From NCBI RefSeq assembly GCF_006494775.1, contig NZ_CP041146.1, forward strand, positions 5,394,001 to 5,458,000: DNA of 64,000 nucleotides. The letters are read 5' to 3'. The number at the start of each line of letters is the position of its first letter. Within the stretch, counting starts at the first letter, position 1. Of the stretch, positions 27,476 through 38,092 are shown in pieces. The translations under genes were made by a program, and so were the position numbers. The notes beneath the pieces are model-generated. The model did no database searches and was not told the origin of the DNA. It was given only the letters and a program-made list of their open reading frames with translations. The stretch comes from Nocardioides humi (lineage in GTDB: Bacteria > Actinomycetota > Actinomycetes > Propionibacteriales > Nocardioidaceae).

Positions 27476-30400
27476 ATGGCGTTCGGTCGTGCGACCACGC
27501 GTGCAGCAAGGGCGACGAGCTGGATCGGGTTGGTTGTGCTCGTGCTGGCGGCGACGCTGCCGGCGGCCGCGACGGCACCGGTGGTGCCGGCGCGCAACGC
27601 CTGCACCATCGTCGGCACCCCCGGACCGGACATCCTCGTCGGGACCCCGGGCCGGGACGTGATCTGCGGCCTCGGCGGCGACGACCGGATCTACGGCCGC
27701 GGTGGCGACGACGTGATCAGCGGCGGCCCGGGCAACGACGTGATCGACGGCGGCCCGGGCGACGACGTGATCTGGGGCAGCGGCGGCGACGACGTGCTGC
27801 GCGGGGGCGGCGGCGACGACCGGCTGTACGGCGGGCGCGGCGACGACGTCCTGCGCGGGGGCACGGGCGACGACGTGCTCCGCGGCGGTCCCGGTGACGA
27901 CCGGCTGTACGGCGGCCGCGGCGCGGACATCCTCCGCGGCGGACGCGGGAACGACCGGCTCGACGGCGGTCCCGGCCCGGACCGCCTGGGCTGCGGTCCC
28001 GGCGCCGACACGGTCGTGACCACCCAGGGCGACAAGACGAACGGCAGCTGCGCCGACCGGACCGACCCGCAGCCCCCGCCGCGGCAGCCCGGCGCACCCG
28101 TCGCCGTGCCCGACACCGTCGGCACGGACGAGGACACCCTGCTCGAGCTGCCGGTCAGCGGACCGGGCAGCCCGGCCGCCAACGACACCGATCCCGACGG
28201 GGACCCGCTCACCGTGATCGCGGTGGTGAACCCGGTCGGCGGGACCGTCGAGATCGTCGGCACGGTGATCCGGTTCGACCCGACGCCGGATCTCTGCGGC
28301 CCCGGCGCCGGCGGCTTCGACTACACCGTCGCCGACGGCACCGGGCGCACCGACGTCGGCCGGGTCACCGTCGACATCGCCTGCCTGCCCGACGACCCCA
28401 CGGCGGACGACGACACCGCGACGGTGGACGAGGACGCGCCGGCCACGGCGATCGACGTCCTCGCCAACGATGCCGACGCCGACGGCGATCCGCTCGTCAT
28501 CGGCGCGGTCACCCAGCCGGCCCACGGCACGGTCGTGGTCACGGGCGGTGGCTCGGGCCTGACCTACGAGCCGGACCCCGACTACTGCAACACCCCGCCC
28601 GGCACCGACCCGGACACCTTCACCTACACGCTCACGCCCGGTGGCGCGACGGCCACGGTGACCGTCGCGGTCACCTGCGTCGACGACGCGCCGGTCGCGG
28701 TGGACGACACCGCGACGGTGACCGAGGACGACCCGGCCACCGCGATCGACGTCCTCGCCAACGACACCGACGCCGACGGCGACCCGTTCACCATCGGCGC
28801 GGTGACCCAGCCGGCCCACGGCACCGTCGTCATCACCGGTGGCGGCACCGGGCTGACCTACGTCCCGGACCCGGACTACTGCAACACCCCGCCCGGCACC
28901 GACCCGGACACCTTCACCTACACGCTCAGCCCCGGCGGCGCCGAGGCGACCGTCGCCGTCGCGGTCACCTGCGTCGACGACGCGCCGGTCGCGGTGGACG
29001 ACACCGCGACGGTGACCGAGGACGACCCGGCCACCGCGATCGACGTCCTCGCCAACGACAGCGACGCCGACGGCGACCCGCTCGTCATCGGCGCGGTGAC
29101 CCAGTCGGCCCACGGCACCGTCGTCATCACCGGTGGCGGCACCGGGCTGACCTACGAGCCCGACCCGGACTACTGCAACACCCCGCCCGGCACCGACCCG
29201 GACGTCTTCACCTACACGCTGGCGGGTGGCCCGAGCGCGACCGTCGCGGTCGCCGTCACCTGCGTGGAGGACCTGTCCGAGGCCGTCGACGACCACGCGA
29301 CCACCGACGAGGACACCTCGGTGATCATCGTCGTGCTCGCCAACGACGTCATCGGCGACACCCCGCCCTCGGTCACGGCCGTGACCCATCCCGCGCACGG
29401 CACCGCCACCACGAACGGCGCGACGGTCACCTACGAGCCGGACGCCGACTACTGCAACACCCCGCCGGGCACCGACCCGGACAGCTTCACCTACACGATC
29501 ACCGGCGGCTCGACCGCCACGGTCACGGTCGCCGTCACCTGCGTCGCGGACGACCCGGTCGCGGTCGACGACAGCGCCACCCTCACCGAGGACGACGACG
29601 CCACCGCGATCGACGTCCTCGCCAACGACCGGGACCCCGACGGCGTCGGGCTCGCGATCACCGCCGCCACCCAGCCGGCCAACGGCACCGTCGTGATCAC
29701 CGGCGGCGGCACCGGGCTGACCTACCGGCCGGACGCCGACTACTGCAACGACCCGCCGGCGCTCCCCGACACCTTCGACTACACGATCACCGGCGGCTCG
29801 ACCGCCACCGTGTCGGTCGCCGTCACCTGCGTCATCGACCCCGCCGTCGCCCACGCCGACAGCGCGTCGACCATCGAGGACGTCGCGGTCACCATCGACG
29901 TGCTCGCCAACGACACCCTCGGCGACGTCAGCCCGGTGGTCACGCTGCTCGGCCAGCCCGCGCACGGCACCACCTCGATGACCGGCACCCAGGTGCGGTA
30001 CGTGCCCGACGCCGACTACTGCAACGACCCGCCCGGCACGACGCTCGACAACTTCGTCTACACGATCACCGGCGGCTCGAGCGCCACGGTGACGGTCACC
30101 GTCACCTGCGTGAACGATGCGCCGGTCGCCGCCGACGCGACCTTCACCGGCGCCTCCGGCGCGGTCGGCAACACCGTGCTGGTCGTCGACGACGCGACCG
30201 ACGCCGCTCCGGCCGTGGCCGGGCCGCACAAGACCGTGACCGGCGACCTCCTCGCCGGCGCCTCGGACGTCGAGACGCCCGGTTCCCTCGCCGTCGTCGC
30301 CGCGACCACCGGCACCACCCAGGGCGGCTCGGTCACCCTGCAGGAGGACGGCGACTTCGTCTACACCCCGCCGGCCGGCTGCACCGTCGCGAGCGACACC

Positions 30401-33280
30401 TTCGCCTACACCGTCACCGACCAGGACCCGGCGGGCGCGCTGACCGGCACCGGCACCGTCACGGTCCAGATCAGCGGATGCGTCTGGTACGTCGCCAACG
30501 ACGCCACCGGCGACGACGCCGGCACCTCCTCGGAGCCCTTCGCGACCCTCGCCCAGGCGGCGGCCGCCTCCGCGGCGGGCCAGACCATCCACGTCGCGGG
30601 CGGCGACGGCACGACCACCGGCTACACGACCGGCATCACGCTCAAGACCGGTCAGCGCCTCGTCGGTGCGGCGGCCGACCTCGTCGTCGGCGGCAGCACC
30701 CTCGCGACCGGCGCGCCGGGCGCCCGCCCGGTGCTCACCGCCACCATGGGGGACGTCGTCACGCTGGCCTCCGGAGCGACGGTCACCGGCGTGCGCCTCG
30801 ACCCGTCCGGCGCGTCCAGCGCCATCGCGGGCGGCAGCGGCGTCAGCAGCGGTGTCCTCGCCGACGTCCGGATCATCGACACGGGCGCGGCGGGCACGAA
30901 GCCGGGGATCAACCTCGCGAGCACCACCGGGACCTTCACCGTCACCGACCTCGCCGTCGACAACACCGCCGCCAGCGGTACGACGGACGGCTCGGTCGGC
31001 GTCCAGCTCAGCTCCGCCGGCGCGGTGCTCTTCGACCCCGCCGGCACCATCCGCCTCGACGTCAAGGGCGCCAAGGCCCTCGCGGCGACCGGCACCGCCC
31101 TCACCGGCAGCGTCCTCGACACCGTGAGCGTCACCGGCTCCGCCAGCGGCGGGATCAGCCTCGTCAACACCACCGGCGCGGTCACCTTCACCGACCTCGC
31201 CCTGCAGACCACGGGCGGGACCGCCTTCGCCCTGCAGGGGACGGGCGCGGTCACCGTGCCGTCGAGCGGCACCGCCACGATCGCCGCGGCGAACGGGCCG
31301 GCCGTCGACATCGCCACCGCGGCGAACCCGGCGCTGAGCTTCGACAGCGTCAGCTCGACGAACAGCACCACCCGCGGGATCCGGCTCAGCGGCCTCGGCA
31401 GCGGGTCGTTCTCGGGCGGCAGCGGAAGCATCACCGGCCACGCCCAGGGCGCCTTCGTCGTCGAGGGCGGCAGCGGCGCGATCACCTACGACGGCACCAT
31501 CGGCGACGGCCCCGGACGCTCGCTCGAGGTCTCCGGCCGCACCGGCGGCACCGTCGCGATCACCCAGCCGATCGCCGACGCCGCCGGCGCGGGCGGCGGC
31601 CTGGTCGTCAGCGGCAACAGCGGCGGCAGCACCCTCCTGAGCGGACAGGGCACCACCCTGAGCACCGGCACCGCCGACGCGGTCGTGTTCACCGCGAACG
31701 GCACCGGCGCCGGGCACACCCTCGGCCTCACCGGCGGCGGTCTCGTCATCACCACGTCGATCGGCAGGGGCATCGAGGCGAACGGCGGTGGCACCCTGGC
31801 CGTCACCGGCGCCGGCAACCGGATCACCAGCGGCACCGGCCGCGCGCTCGGCGTCTCCGCCACCCGGATCGACGCCGCCGGCCTCGTCTTCGAGCGGATC
31901 AGCGCCGCCGGCGCCCCCAACGGCATCGTGCTCGCGGGCACCGGCGACGCCGGCTCGCTCCAGGTCACCGGATCCGGCGGGACCTGCGCCGCGGGCAGCA
32001 CCGCGGGTTGCTCGGGCGGCGTCATCACCGCGAGCGCCGGCGGCGACGACGCCGGCACCGCGCCGGTCGGCACCGGCATCGTGCTCACCGACACCAAGGC
32101 GCCGTCGCTGACCCGGATGTGGGTCCACGACGCCACCAACTACGGCATCCGCGGCGACCGCACCCGTGGCCTCACGCTGACCCACAGTGTCGTCGACGGC
32201 ACGCTCGGCACCACCACCGCGACCCCGTACGACGACTCGGCGGTCCTCCTCACCAACCTCTCCGGCACGGCGTCGATCACCGACACGGCGATCGCCGGCG
32301 GGCTCGAGGACTCGCTGCGGGTCAGCAACACGAACACCGACCTGCAGCGCCTCACGCTCACCCGGGTCGCGTTCACCCGCAACGGCGCGAGCCCGCAGAA
32401 CGACGCCATCGCACTGGAGTCCAGCGGGACCGGCAGCTTCCCGGTCACCGTGGCGAGCAGCAGCGTCCAGGGCGCGGCCGGGGACGTCCTCCAGTACAGC
32501 CACACGGCCTCCGGCGCCGGCGACCTCGTGCTGACGGGCAACACCTTCGCCAACGACCACCCGGCCATCGCCACCGGTGGCGGCGGTGTGACGATCTACC
32601 AGGACGGCGCGGCCGGCAGCACGACCATGGACATCACCGGCAACACCTTCCGCGGCGCGGTCGGCGCCGGCGTCCTGGTCGCCAAGGGTCAGGGGGCCGC
32701 CCACCAGACGGGCAGCTTCGGCGACAACGACCTCGGCGCGGCCGGCGTACCCGACTCGGGATCGGTCTCCGGCTCGGCGCTCAAGCTGCAGCAGCTCGGC
32801 GGCGGCTCCCTCGCGTGGACCGTCACCGGCAACCGGATCCGCGGCTACAACAACTACGGCATCGAGGTCCTCGCGGGAGGCGGCGGCGTGACGCAGTCCG
32901 GCAGCGTCAGCACCGTGGTCACCGGGAACACCATCACCGAGCCGGGCAACGCACCCGGCACCGGTGCCCTGCCGAAGCAGGGCGTCCACTACAACATCGG
33001 CACCTTCCCGGGCGACTCCTTCGACGTGTGCGCCGACGTCCGCGGCAACGTCCTCGACGCCAGCGGCGCCGTCGTGTACCCCGCCAACGGACTGGTCACC
33101 GACGTCGTGCTCCGCCAGCGGCAGAACACGACCATCCGGGTGCCCGGCCTCGTCGGCACCGGCACGGCCGCCGTCCAGTCCTGGATCGCGGCCCAGAACC
33201 CGACCGGTCCGCCCGTCGTCCACGCCAGCGCGTCGGGCACCGGCGGCGGCTTCGTCGCGACCGGATGCCCCACCCCATGA
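27476..33280 (+). CDS. Giant secreted surface protein: RTX repeats, Ig-like repeats, beta-helix
   Basis: 1,934 aa. Signal peptide at residues 1-~35 ([19 protein letters not shown]). Residues ~45-180 are RTX nonapeptide repeats (GGxGxDxxx), expected to bind Ca2+ outside the cell. Residues ~205-1000 hold seven to eight cadherin/Ig-like repeats of ~98 aa ([23 protein letters not shown] ... [17 protein letters not shown] ... VAVTC), each with a Cys pair likely to form a disulfide. Residues ~1000-1931 resemble a right-handed parallel beta-helix ([26 protein letters not shown], many short Asn/Gly-rich turns). ATG 27476 follows GGGGAG. No sortase motif or C-terminal membrane anchor is seen. First gene of an operon with three tail-collar proteins; adhesion or glycan binding is a guess. 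Confidence 0.85.
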   Translation: MAFGRATTRAARATSWIGLVVLVLAATLPAAATAPVVPARNACTIVGTPGPDILVGTPGRDVICGLGGDDRIYGRGGDDVISGGPGNDVIDGGPGDDVIWGSGGDDVLRGGGGDDRLYGGRGDDVLRGGTGDDVLRGGPGDDRLYGGRGADILRGGRGNDRLDGGPGPDRLGCGPGADTVVTTQGDKTNGSCADRTDPQPPPRQPGAPVAVPDTVGTDEDTLLELPVSGPGSPAANDTDPDGDPLTVIAVVNPVGGTVEIVGTVIRFDPTPDLCGPGAGGFDYTVADGTGRTDVGRVTVDIACLPDDPTADDDTATVDEDAPATAIDVLANDADADGDPLVIGAVTQPAHGTVVVTGGGSGLTYEPDPDYCNTPPGTDPDTFTYTLTPGGATATVTVAVTCVDDAPVAVDDTATVTEDDPATAIDVLANDTDADGDPFTIGAVTQPAHGTVVITGGGTGLTYVPDPDYCNTPPGTDPDTFTYTLSPGGAEATVAVAVTCVDDAPVAVDDTATVTEDDPATAIDVLANDSDADGDPLVIGAVTQSAHGTVVITGGGTGLTYEPDPDYCNTPPGTDPDVFTYTLAGGPSATVAVAVTCVEDLSEAVDDHATTDEDTSVIIVVLANDVIGDTPPSVTAVTHPAHGTATTNGATVTYEPDADYCNTPPGTDPDSFTYTITGGSTATVTVAVTCVADDPVAVDDSATLTEDDDATAIDVLANDRDPDGVGLAITAATQPANGTVVITGGGTGLTYRPDADYCNDPPALPDTFDYTITGGSTATVSVAVTCVIDPAVAHADSASTIEDVAVTIDVLANDTLGDVSPVVTLLGQPAHGTTSMTGTQVRYVPDADYCNDPPGTTLDNFVYTITGGSSATVTVTVTCVNDAPVAADATFTGASGAVGNTVLVVDDATDAAPAVAGPHKTVTGDLLAGASDVETPGSLAVVAATTGTTQGGSVTLQEDGDFVYTPPAGCTVASDTFAYTVTDQDPAGALTGTGTVTVQISGCVWYVANDATGDDAGTSSEPFATLAQAAAASAAGQTIHVAGGDGTTTGYTTGITLKTGQRLVGAAADLVVGGSTLATGAPGARPVLTATMGDVVTLASGATVTGVRLDPSGASSAIAGGSGVSSGVLADVRIIDTGAAGTKPGINLASTTGTFTVTDLAVDNTAASGTTDGSVGVQLSSAGAVLFDPAGTIRLDVKGAKALAATGTALTGSVLDTVSVTGSASGGISLVNTTGAVTFTDLALQTTGGTAFALQGTGAVTVPSSGTATIAAANGPAVDIATAANPALSFDSVSSTNSTTRGIRLSGLGSGSFSGGSGSITGHAQGAFVVEGGSGAITYDGTIGDGPGRSLEVSGRTGGTVAITQPIADAAGAGGGLVVSGNSGGSTLLSGQGTTLSTGTADAVVFTANGTGAGHTLGLTGGGLVITTSIGRGIEANGGGTLAVTGAGNRITSGTGRALGVSATRIDAAGLVFERISAAGAPNGIVLAGTGDAGSLQVTGSGGTCAAGSTAGCSGGVITASAGGDDAGTAPVGTGIVLTDTKAPSLTRMWVHDATNYGIRGDRTRGLTLTHSVVDGTLGTTTATPYDDSAVLLTNLSGTASITDTAIAGGLEDSLRVSNTNTDLQRLTLTRVAFTRNGASPQNDAIALESSGTGSFPVTVASSSVQGAAGDVLQYSHTASGAGDLVLTGNTFANDHPAIATGGGGVTIYQDGAAGSTTMDITGNTFRGAVGAGVLVAKGQGAAHQTGSFGDNDLGAAGVPDSGSVSGSALKLQQLGGGSLAWTVTGNRIRGYNNYGIEVLAGGGGVTQSGSVSTVVTGNTITEPGNAPGTGALPKQGVHYNIGTFPGDSFDVCADVRGNVLDASGAVVYPANGLVTDVVLRQRQNTTIRVPGLVGTGTAAVQSWIAAQNPTGPPVVHASASGTGGGFVATGCPTP
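28400..29281 (+). repeat. Three consecutive ~294-bp coding repeats
   Basis: Ig-like units starting near 28400, 28694 and 28988 repeat with a 294-bp period and are nearly identical in DNA, including silent positions, especially the second and third. Later units (from ~29280) are diverged and slightly shorter. This points to recent duplication or ongoing homogenisation in the surface-protein gene. Confidence 0.8.
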
Positions 33281-33304
33281 ACCCGCGACCCACCAGGAGA
33301 GCCC

Positions 33305-33804
33305 GTGGCTGAGCCGTTCCTCGCCGAGATCCGGCTGATGTCCTTCGTCTTCGCGCCGAAGGGCTGGGCGCTGTGCAACGGCCAGCTGCTGCCGATCAAC
33401 CAGAACCAGGCGCTGTTCTCGCTGCTGGGCACCACCTTCGGCGGCAACGGGCAGACGACCTTCGCGCTGCCCGACCTGCGCGGGCGCACTCCGATCCACG
33501 TCGACGCGTGGCACTCCCTCGGGCAGTCCGGCGGCGCGGCGGCCCACACGCTCAGCGTGAGCGAGCTGCCCCAGCACACCCACCGGGTCGCCGTCTCGAC
33601 GGCGGCGACGGGCGGCACGGCGATCCCGGCCGACGCCTTCCTCGGTGGCGGCAACAACGCGTACCGTCCGGGCCCGGCCAGCACGACGCTGCACCCCAGA
33701 CGGTCGGCGCCCTCGGCGGCTCCCAGGCCCACCAGAACATGCAGCCCTTCCTGACCCTGAGCTTCTGCATCGCGCTGCAGGGCATCTTCCCGAGCCCGAA
33801 CTAG
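33305..33804 (+). CDS. Tail-collar domain protein 1 (MdpB-like; frame broken by one base)
   Basis: Phage tail-collar fold protein. LMSFVFAPKGWALCNGQLLPINQNQALFSLLGTTFGGNGQTTFALPDLRGRTP is the collar signature. The frame that starts at GTG 33305 goes wrong after STTLHP at ~33697; one extra C in the C4 run at 33694-33697 gives TVGALGGSQAHQNMQPFLTLSFCIALQGIFPSPN and a 166-aa protein ending at 33804. That ending matches the two paralogues downstream. AGGAGAG precedes the start; the large surface-protein gene ends 24 bp upstream. Confidence 0.82.
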
Positions 33805-33812
33805 GAGCAGTC

Positions 33813-34331
33813 GTGGCCCAACCCTATGTCGGCGAGATCCGCATGTTCGGCGGCAACTTCGCCCCCGCAGGCTGGATGTTCTGCGAGGGACAGCTGCTGC
33901 CGATCTCCGAGAACGAGACCCTCTTCCAGCTCCTCGGCACGACCTACGGCGGCGACGGGCAGAGCACCTTCGCGCTGCCCGACCTGCGCGGTCGGATCCC
34001 GATCCACCAGGGCACCGGCGGGGGAGGCAGCTACCTCCTCGCCGAGACCGGCGGCGCCGAGGAGGTCACGCTCACCCAGCAGCAGCTGCCCGGCCACCAG
34101 CACTCCCTGCTCGGGGTCCAGGGGAAGCCCGGCACCCAGGTCAGCCCGGCCGGCAACCTGCCCGCGATGTCGCTGAACGTCGTGCCGTACGTCAACGACG
34201 TCCCGGCCACGAACCTCAACCCGGCGGCCATCACCGCGGCGGGCGGCAGCCAGCCGCACGCCAACATGCAGCCGTACCTCTGCGTCAGCTTCATCATCTC
34301 CCTCTACGGGATCTTCCCCTCGCCCACGTAG
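33813..34331 (+). CDS. Tail-collar domain protein 2 (MdpB-like)
   Basis: 172 aa. MFGGNFAPAGWMFCEGQLLPISENETLFQLLGTTYGGDGQSTFALPDLRGRIPIH carries the collar motif; the C-terminus SQPHANMQPYLCVSFIISLYGIFPSPT is conserved with its paralogues. The middle (residues ~65-130) is variable, as expected if it forms a surface-exposed tip. GTG start after AGGAGC; 8 bp from the preceding gene. Homologues in other bacteria are labelled microcystin-dependent proteins or tail proteins, without a known role. Confidence 0.9.
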   Translation: MAQPYVGEIRMFGGNFAPAGWMFCEGQLLPISENETLFQLLGTTYGGDGQSTFALPDLRGRIPIHQGTGGGGSYLLAETGGAEEVTLTQQQLPGHQHSLLGVQGKPGTQVSPAGNLPAMSLNVVPYVNDVPATNLNPAAITAAGGSQPHANMQPYLCVSFIISLYGIFPSPT

Positions 34332-34345
34332 GAGCAGGACACGTC

Positions 34346-34873
34346 ATGGCAGACCCCTTCGTTGCGGAGATCCGCATCTTCCCCTTCAACTTCGCCCCGC
34401 GCGGCTGGGCGTGGTGCGACGGCCAGCTGCTGCCGCTGTCGCAGAACACCGCGCTGTTCTCGCTCCTCGGCACGACATACGGCGGCAACGGCCAGTCGAA
34501 CTTCGCGCTCCCCGACCTGCACGGCCGGGCGCCGATGCACCCCGGACAGGGCCCGGGACTGAGCCTGCACGACCTCGGCGAGACCGGCGGCTCGGAGACG
34601 GTGACCCTCCTGGAGTCGGAGATCCCGTCGCACACCCACCCGCTGCGGGCCAACACCGACGGCGTGGCGGACACCAGCGCGCCCAGCGCCGCGGCCGCCT
34701 TCGCGCCGTCCTCGGGCGGCACCCTCTACCAGTCCACGGCCACCGGCGGCGAGTACCTCGCGGCCGAGGCGCTGAGTCCCGCCGGCAGCAGCCAGCCGCA
34801 CAACAACATGCAGCCGTACCTCACCTTCTACTTCTGCATCGCCCTCCAGGGCGTGTACCCGCCGCGGAGCTGA
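34346..34873 (+). CDS. Tail-collar domain protein 3 (MdpB-like)
   Basis: 175 aa. FPFNFAPRGWAWCDGQLLPLSQNTALFSLLGTTYGGNGQSNFALPDLHGRAPMH and the ending SQPHNNMQPYLTFYFCIALQGVYPPRS match the other two copies. The central part differs (LSLHDLGETGGSETVTLLESEIPSHTHPL is a classical collar segment). ATG start, AGGAGC upstream, 14 bp after copy 2. No capsid, tape-measure or sheath genes are nearby, so this is a chromosomal cassette and not a prophage. Confidence 0.9.
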   Translation: MADPFVAEIRIFPFNFAPRGWAWCDGQLLPLSQNTALFSLLGTTYGGNGQSNFALPDLHGRAPMHPGQGPGLSLHDLGETGGSETVTLLESEIPSHTHPLRANTDGVADTSAPSAAAAFAPSSGGTLYQSTATGGEYLAAEALSPAGSSQPHNNMQPYLTFYFCIALQGVYPPRS

Positions 34874-34885
34874 GAGGAGCAGGGC

Positions 34886-35371
34886 ATGGGCACGACGGTC
34901 CTCGACCCGGTGGTGCTGCGTCCGGTCACGGACACCGACGACGCGTTCCTGCTGGCGCTCTACGGCGAGATCCGCGCCGCCGAGCTCGACCAGGTCGCCT
35001 GGGAGCCGGGCCAGCGCGAGGCGTTCCTGCGGATGCAGCTGGACCTGCAGACGTCCCAGTACCGCGCCGCGCACCCGCAGGGCAGCTTCGACCTGGTCGA
35101 GGTCGAGGGCCGGCCCGCCGGCCGGCTCTACGTCAGCCGCCGGCCCGACGACATCCGGATCGTCGACGTCGCGCTGACCGCGGAGTTCCGCGGCCGCGGC
35201 ATCGGGGGAGCCCTGGTGTCCCGGGTGATCGACGAGGCGACGGCGTCCGGCCGGTCGACGAGCATCCACGTCGAGGTGCACAACCCCGCGGCCCGCCTCT
35301 ACCAGCGGCTCGGCTTCCGCCCCGTCGCCCGGCGCGGGGTCTACGTGCTGATGGAACGGAGCCCGTCGTGA
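34886..35371 (+). CDS. GNAT family N-acetyltransferase of the collar operon
   Basis: 161 aa, GNAT fold. VLRPVTDTDDAFLLALYGEIRAAELDQVAWEPGQREAFLRMQ at the N-terminus; acetyl-CoA loop LTAEFRGRGIGGALVSRVIDEA and VEVHNPAARLYQRLGFRPV at the C-terminus. It begins 12 bp after the third collar gene with its own AGAGGAG, so it is the last gene of a five-gene operon. Its target may be a component of the surface complex, but that is inference. Confidence 0.88.
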   Translation: MGTTVLDPVVLRPVTDTDDAFLLALYGEIRAAELDQVAWEPGQREAFLRMQLDLQTSQYRAAHPQGSFDLVEVEGRPAGRLYVSRRPDDIRIVDVALTAEFRGRGIGGALVSRVIDEATASGRSTSIHVEVHNPAARLYQRLGFRPVARRGVYVLMERSPS

Positions 35372-35400
35372 GCCCCTGGAGCCCCCGCGCGGCGGGACGC

Positions 35401-35708
35401 TCAGGCGAAGGCGGCCTCGTAGCGCATCGCGCCGTCCTGCGGGCCGAGCGGGACCAGGAACAGCTCGAGGCCGCCGAGCCCGGCGTGGCTGACGGCCCAC
35501 GTGGCCTGCGTCAGGGTCGGCGCCGTGGGCCGGTGAAGACCAGCGAGAACTGGTCGCGCGGCGTACCGTCCGGCCCGGTCCCGCCCGGCACGCCCGTCGT
35601 GGACGCCTCGCGCAGGACCAGGGTCAGCGCGCCCCCGTCCGGCAGGGCGACCTCGAACGGGTCGCCCACCAGTCCGGAGAAGTCCTCGACGTCGAACCAC
35701 GCAGTCAC
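35401..35708 (-). CDS. DUF6916 domain protein, 102 aa (frame broken by one base)
   Basis: The frame from GTG 35708 reads VTAWFDVEDFSGLVGDPFEVALPDGGALTLVLREAS ... DQFSLVFTGP and then meets a stop; the rest (TLTQATWAVSHAGLGGLELFLVPLGPQDGAMRYEAAFA) lies in another frame down to 35401. One more C in the run at 35527-35529 (G3 on the plus strand) restores a complete DUF6916-like domain ending in the typical Y-A-FA. The start is 7 nt after a TAGGCT hexamer. It is convergent with the collar operon and divergent from a second DUF6916 protein. Confidence 0.7.
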
Positions 35709-35743
35709 AACCGCCAGCCTAGTGCCGTCGCCAGGAGCATCCG

Positions 35744-36184
35744 ATGACCGACCTGACCCGCCGTACCGTCCTCGCCACCGGGGCCACCGGCGCGGCCGTG
35801 GCCGTCGTCGGCCTCCCCACGCCCGGCCTCGCCGTCGCCGCTCCGCAGGCGGCGGCGGCCCCGGCCGTCGCGGCCGCGCCGCGCGCCTACACCCGCAACG
35901 CCAAGCTGTACCGCCGCAAGCGCTTCAAGAAGCAGCGCAAGGCGCGGTTCAAGGTCGTCGGCCCCGGCGTGCGGCTGAAGATGAAGCTGGTCGACGTCTC
36001 CAACATCCCGCTGGTCACCCGCGGCTCGAACCGCAGCTTCGAGCTCACCTTCACCACCCGGCGCCCCGGCCCCGGACAGGGCACCTACACGGTGAAGCGG
36101 CGCAAGTTCAAGGCCACCTCGCTGTTCCTCGTCCCGACCGACGCCTCCCACCGCAGGTACCGCGCCACCATCAACAACCGCTGA
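35744..36184 (+). CDS. Tat-exported DUF6916-like protein
   Basis: 146 aa. The N-terminus MTDLTRRTVLATGATGAAVAVVGLPTPGLAVAAP has the twin-arginine motif (TRRTVLA) and a hydrophobic stretch, so export in folded form is likely. After a basic linker, residues ~60-146 (VRLKMKLVDVSNIPLVTRGSNRSFELTFTTRRPGPGQGTYTVKRRKFKATSLFLVPTDASHRRYRATINN) follow the DUF6916 pattern seen in the cytoplasmic neighbour. DUF6916 next to tail-collar genes suggests a functional link. Function unknown. Confidence 0.75.
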   Translation: MTDLTRRTVLATGATGAAVAVVGLPTPGLAVAAPQAAAAPAVAAAPRAYTRNAKLYRRKRFKKQRKARFKVVGPGVRLKMKLVDVSNIPLVTRGSNRSFELTFTTRRPGPGQGTYTVKRRKFKATSLFLVPTDASHRRYRATINNR

Positions 36185-36214
36185 CTGGGTGTCCGCGACC
36201 GCTAGCCTGGGCGG

Positions 36215-37006
36215 GTGAGCACCCGGGCCCAGCAGTACGACGCCACGGTCCGCGGCCGTGAGCAGCTGACGCCGCACCTGGTGCGGCTGACCCTCGACGT
36301 CCCGGGCTTCGCCTCGACCGGCATCTCCGACGAGTGGATCGGCCTGGTGGTGCCCGGCCAGTTCCAGAGCCGCTACTACACGGTGCGCTCGCTCGACGCC
36401 GGCGCGATGGTGCTCGACATCGTGGTCCACGACGTCGGGCTGGTCACCGAGTGGGCGTCCGGTGGCTCGGGCGACCCCGACGACGTGGTCGGCCAGCAGG
36501 TCGTCCTCACCGAGGCCAAGGGCTCCTTCCTGCCGCCGGACGACGCCGGGTGGCTGCTGCTGGTCGGCGACCTCACCGCGCTGCCCGCGATGGCGCGGAT
36601 CGCCGTCGAGCACGGCGACCGGCTGCCGGTGCGGATCCATGCCGAGGTGCCCGCCGACTCGCGGATCCCCGGCTACTTCCCCGACACCGCCGACGTCACC
36701 TGGCTGCCGCTCGACGGGGAGAGCCGGCTCGCCGAGGTCGTGGAGGAGCTCGACTGGCCCGACGGCCCGGGCTACTTCTGGATGGCCGGCGAGTCCGCCC
36801 AGATGCGGGCCATCCGCAAGCACCTGATGCGCGAGCGCAGGCTCCCCAGCACCCACTACGACGTGATGGGCTACTGGCGCTCGGTCGCCAAGCGCCAGCC
36901 GCGTGCCGTCGACCCCGGCCCGATCTGGCGCGCCGGCAAGGCCGCGGGGAAGTCCGACGAGGAGATCTGGGCCGACTACGACGCCGCCCGGGAGGCACAG
37001 GGATGA
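36215..37006 (+). CDS. Siderophore-interacting protein (FAD-binding ferric reductase-like)
   Basis: 263 aa, SIP family. N-terminal FAD-binding barrel (LTPHLVRLTLDVPGFASTG ... QSRYYTVRSLDAGAMVLDIVVHDVG, with the RxYT flavin motif), then a reductase-like domain (WLLLVGDLTALPAMARI ... GYFWMAGESAQMRAIRKHLMRERRLPSTHYDVMGYWR). Such proteins release iron from ferric siderophores in the cytoplasm. Start GTG 36215 is 6 nt after a TAGCCT hexamer. No iron box is visible upstream. Its stop overlaps the era start. Confidence 0.9.
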   Translation: MSTRAQQYDATVRGREQLTPHLVRLTLDVPGFASTGISDEWIGLVVPGQFQSRYYTVRSLDAGAMVLDIVVHDVGLVTEWASGGSGDPDDVVGQQVVLTEAKGSFLPPDDAGWLLLVGDLTALPAMARIAVEHGDRLPVRIHAEVPADSRIPGYFPDTADVTWLPLDGESRLAEVVEELDWPDGPGYFWMAGESAQMRAIRKHLMRERRLPSTHYDVMGYWRSVAKRQPRAVDPGPIWRAGKAAGKSDEEIWADYDAAREAQG

Positions 37007-38040
37007 GCGAGCACGACGACGAGCTGGACGAGCTGGACGAGTTCGACGAGGACTTCGGGGCGCTGCCGCCGCCGGCGGCGCCGGTGGCGCCGGTGGCGCC
37101 GGTGTTCGGCACCGGCGACGTCCCCGAGGGCTACCGCAGCGGCTTCGCCTGCTTCGTCGGGCGCCCCAATGTCGGCAAGTCCACGCTGACCAACGCGCTG
37201 GTCGGCCAGAAGATCGTGATCACCTCCGACAAGCCGCAGACGACCCGCACCGTCGTCCGCGGCATCGTGCACCGCCCCGACGGCCAGCTCGTCCTCGTCG
37301 ACACCCCCGGCCTGCACCGCCCCCGCACCCTGCTGGGGGAGCGGCTCAACGACCTGGTGAGGACGACCTGGGCCGAGGTCGACGTCGTCGCCGTCTGCTT
37401 CCCCGCCGACGAGCGGATCGGCCCCGGCGACACCTTCCTCGTCAACGAGCTGGCCAAGGTCCGGCGTACCACCAAGATCGCGGTCGCCACCAAGACCGAC
37501 CTCGCCTCCCCGGAGCGGATCGGCGAGCACCTGCTCGACATCGCCGAGCTCGGCCGCACCACCGGCACCGAGTGGGCCGAGATCGTCCCCGTCTCCTCCG
37601 TCGCCGGCGACCAGATCTCCCTCCTGGGCGACCTGCTCGTCGGCCTGATGCCCGAGGGCCCGCCGCTCTACCCCGACGGCGACCTCACCGACGCCCCCGA
37701 GGAGATCCTCGCCGCCGAGCTGATCCGCGAGGCCGCCCTCGACGGCGTCCGCGACGAGCTCCCGCACTCCATCGCCGTCGTCGTCGAGGAGATGGGCCTG
37801 CGCGAGGGTCGCCCCGACGACAAGCCGCTGCTCGACATCCACGCCAACCTGTACGTCGAGCGCGACTCGCAGAAGGGCATCGTCATCGGCCGCAAGGGCG
37901 CCCGCCTGCGCCAGGTCGGCACCGCCGCCCGTCAGCAGATCGAGGCCCTCCTCGGCACCCCGGTCTACCTCGACCTCCACGTCAAGATCGCCAAGGACTG
38001 GCAGCGGGACCCCCGTCAGCTGCGCAAGCTGGGCTTCTAG
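37003..38040 (+). CDS. era: GTPase Era
   Basis: Ribosome-assembly GTPase binding the 3' end of 16S rRNA; 345 aa. The first ~45 residues are a very acidic, low-complexity extension (EHDDELDELDEFDEDFG followed by Pro/Ala repeats) absent from short Era proteins. Then G1 GRPNVGKST, G2 TTRTVVRG, G3 DTPG, G4 TKTD, and a C-terminal KH domain (IVIGRKGARLRQVGTAARQQIEALL). ATG 37003 overlaps the SIP stop (ATGA). It belongs with phoH-ybeY functionally. Confidence 0.95.
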   Translation: MSEHDDELDELDEFDEDFGALPPPAAPVAPVAPVFGTGDVPEGYRSGFACFVGRPNVGKSTLTNALVGQKIVITSDKPQTTRTVVRGIVHRPDGQLVLVDTPGLHRPRTLLGERLNDLVRTTWAEVDVVAVCFPADERIGPGDTFLVNELAKVRRTTKIAVATKTDLASPERIGEHLLDIAELGRTTGTEWAEIVPVSSVAGDQISLLGDLLVGLMPEGPPLYPDGDLTDAPEEILAAELIREAALDGVRDELPHSIAVVVEEMGLREGRPDDKPLLDIHANLYVERDSQKGIVIGRKGARLRQVGTAARQQIEALLGTPVYLDLHVKIAKDWQRDPRQLRKLGF

Positions 38041-38092
38041 GCTGCGTGACCCCTTGCCTGTCTCGTCGGGTGAGATTGGTGAGTCTTTGCGT

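Noticed and set aside
27590..28040. CRISPR-like or satellite repeat.
   Set aside because: The periodicity is that of RTX nonapeptide codons in an open frame; there are no conserved repeats with unique spacers.
25991..33694. A 7.7-kb open frame on the minus strand (over 2,500 codons) antisense to bfaAB and the surface-protein gene.
   Set aside because: Composition is the low-complexity Arg/Gly/Val/Asp pattern of an antisense GC-rich frame; no domain is visible, while the plus strand encodes clear proteins throughout.
33305..34873. Prophage or phage-tail remnant.
   Set aside because: Only collar-domain proteins are present; no tail, capsid, integrase or lysis genes, and composition matches the chromosome. 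An operon with a secreted surface protein fits better.
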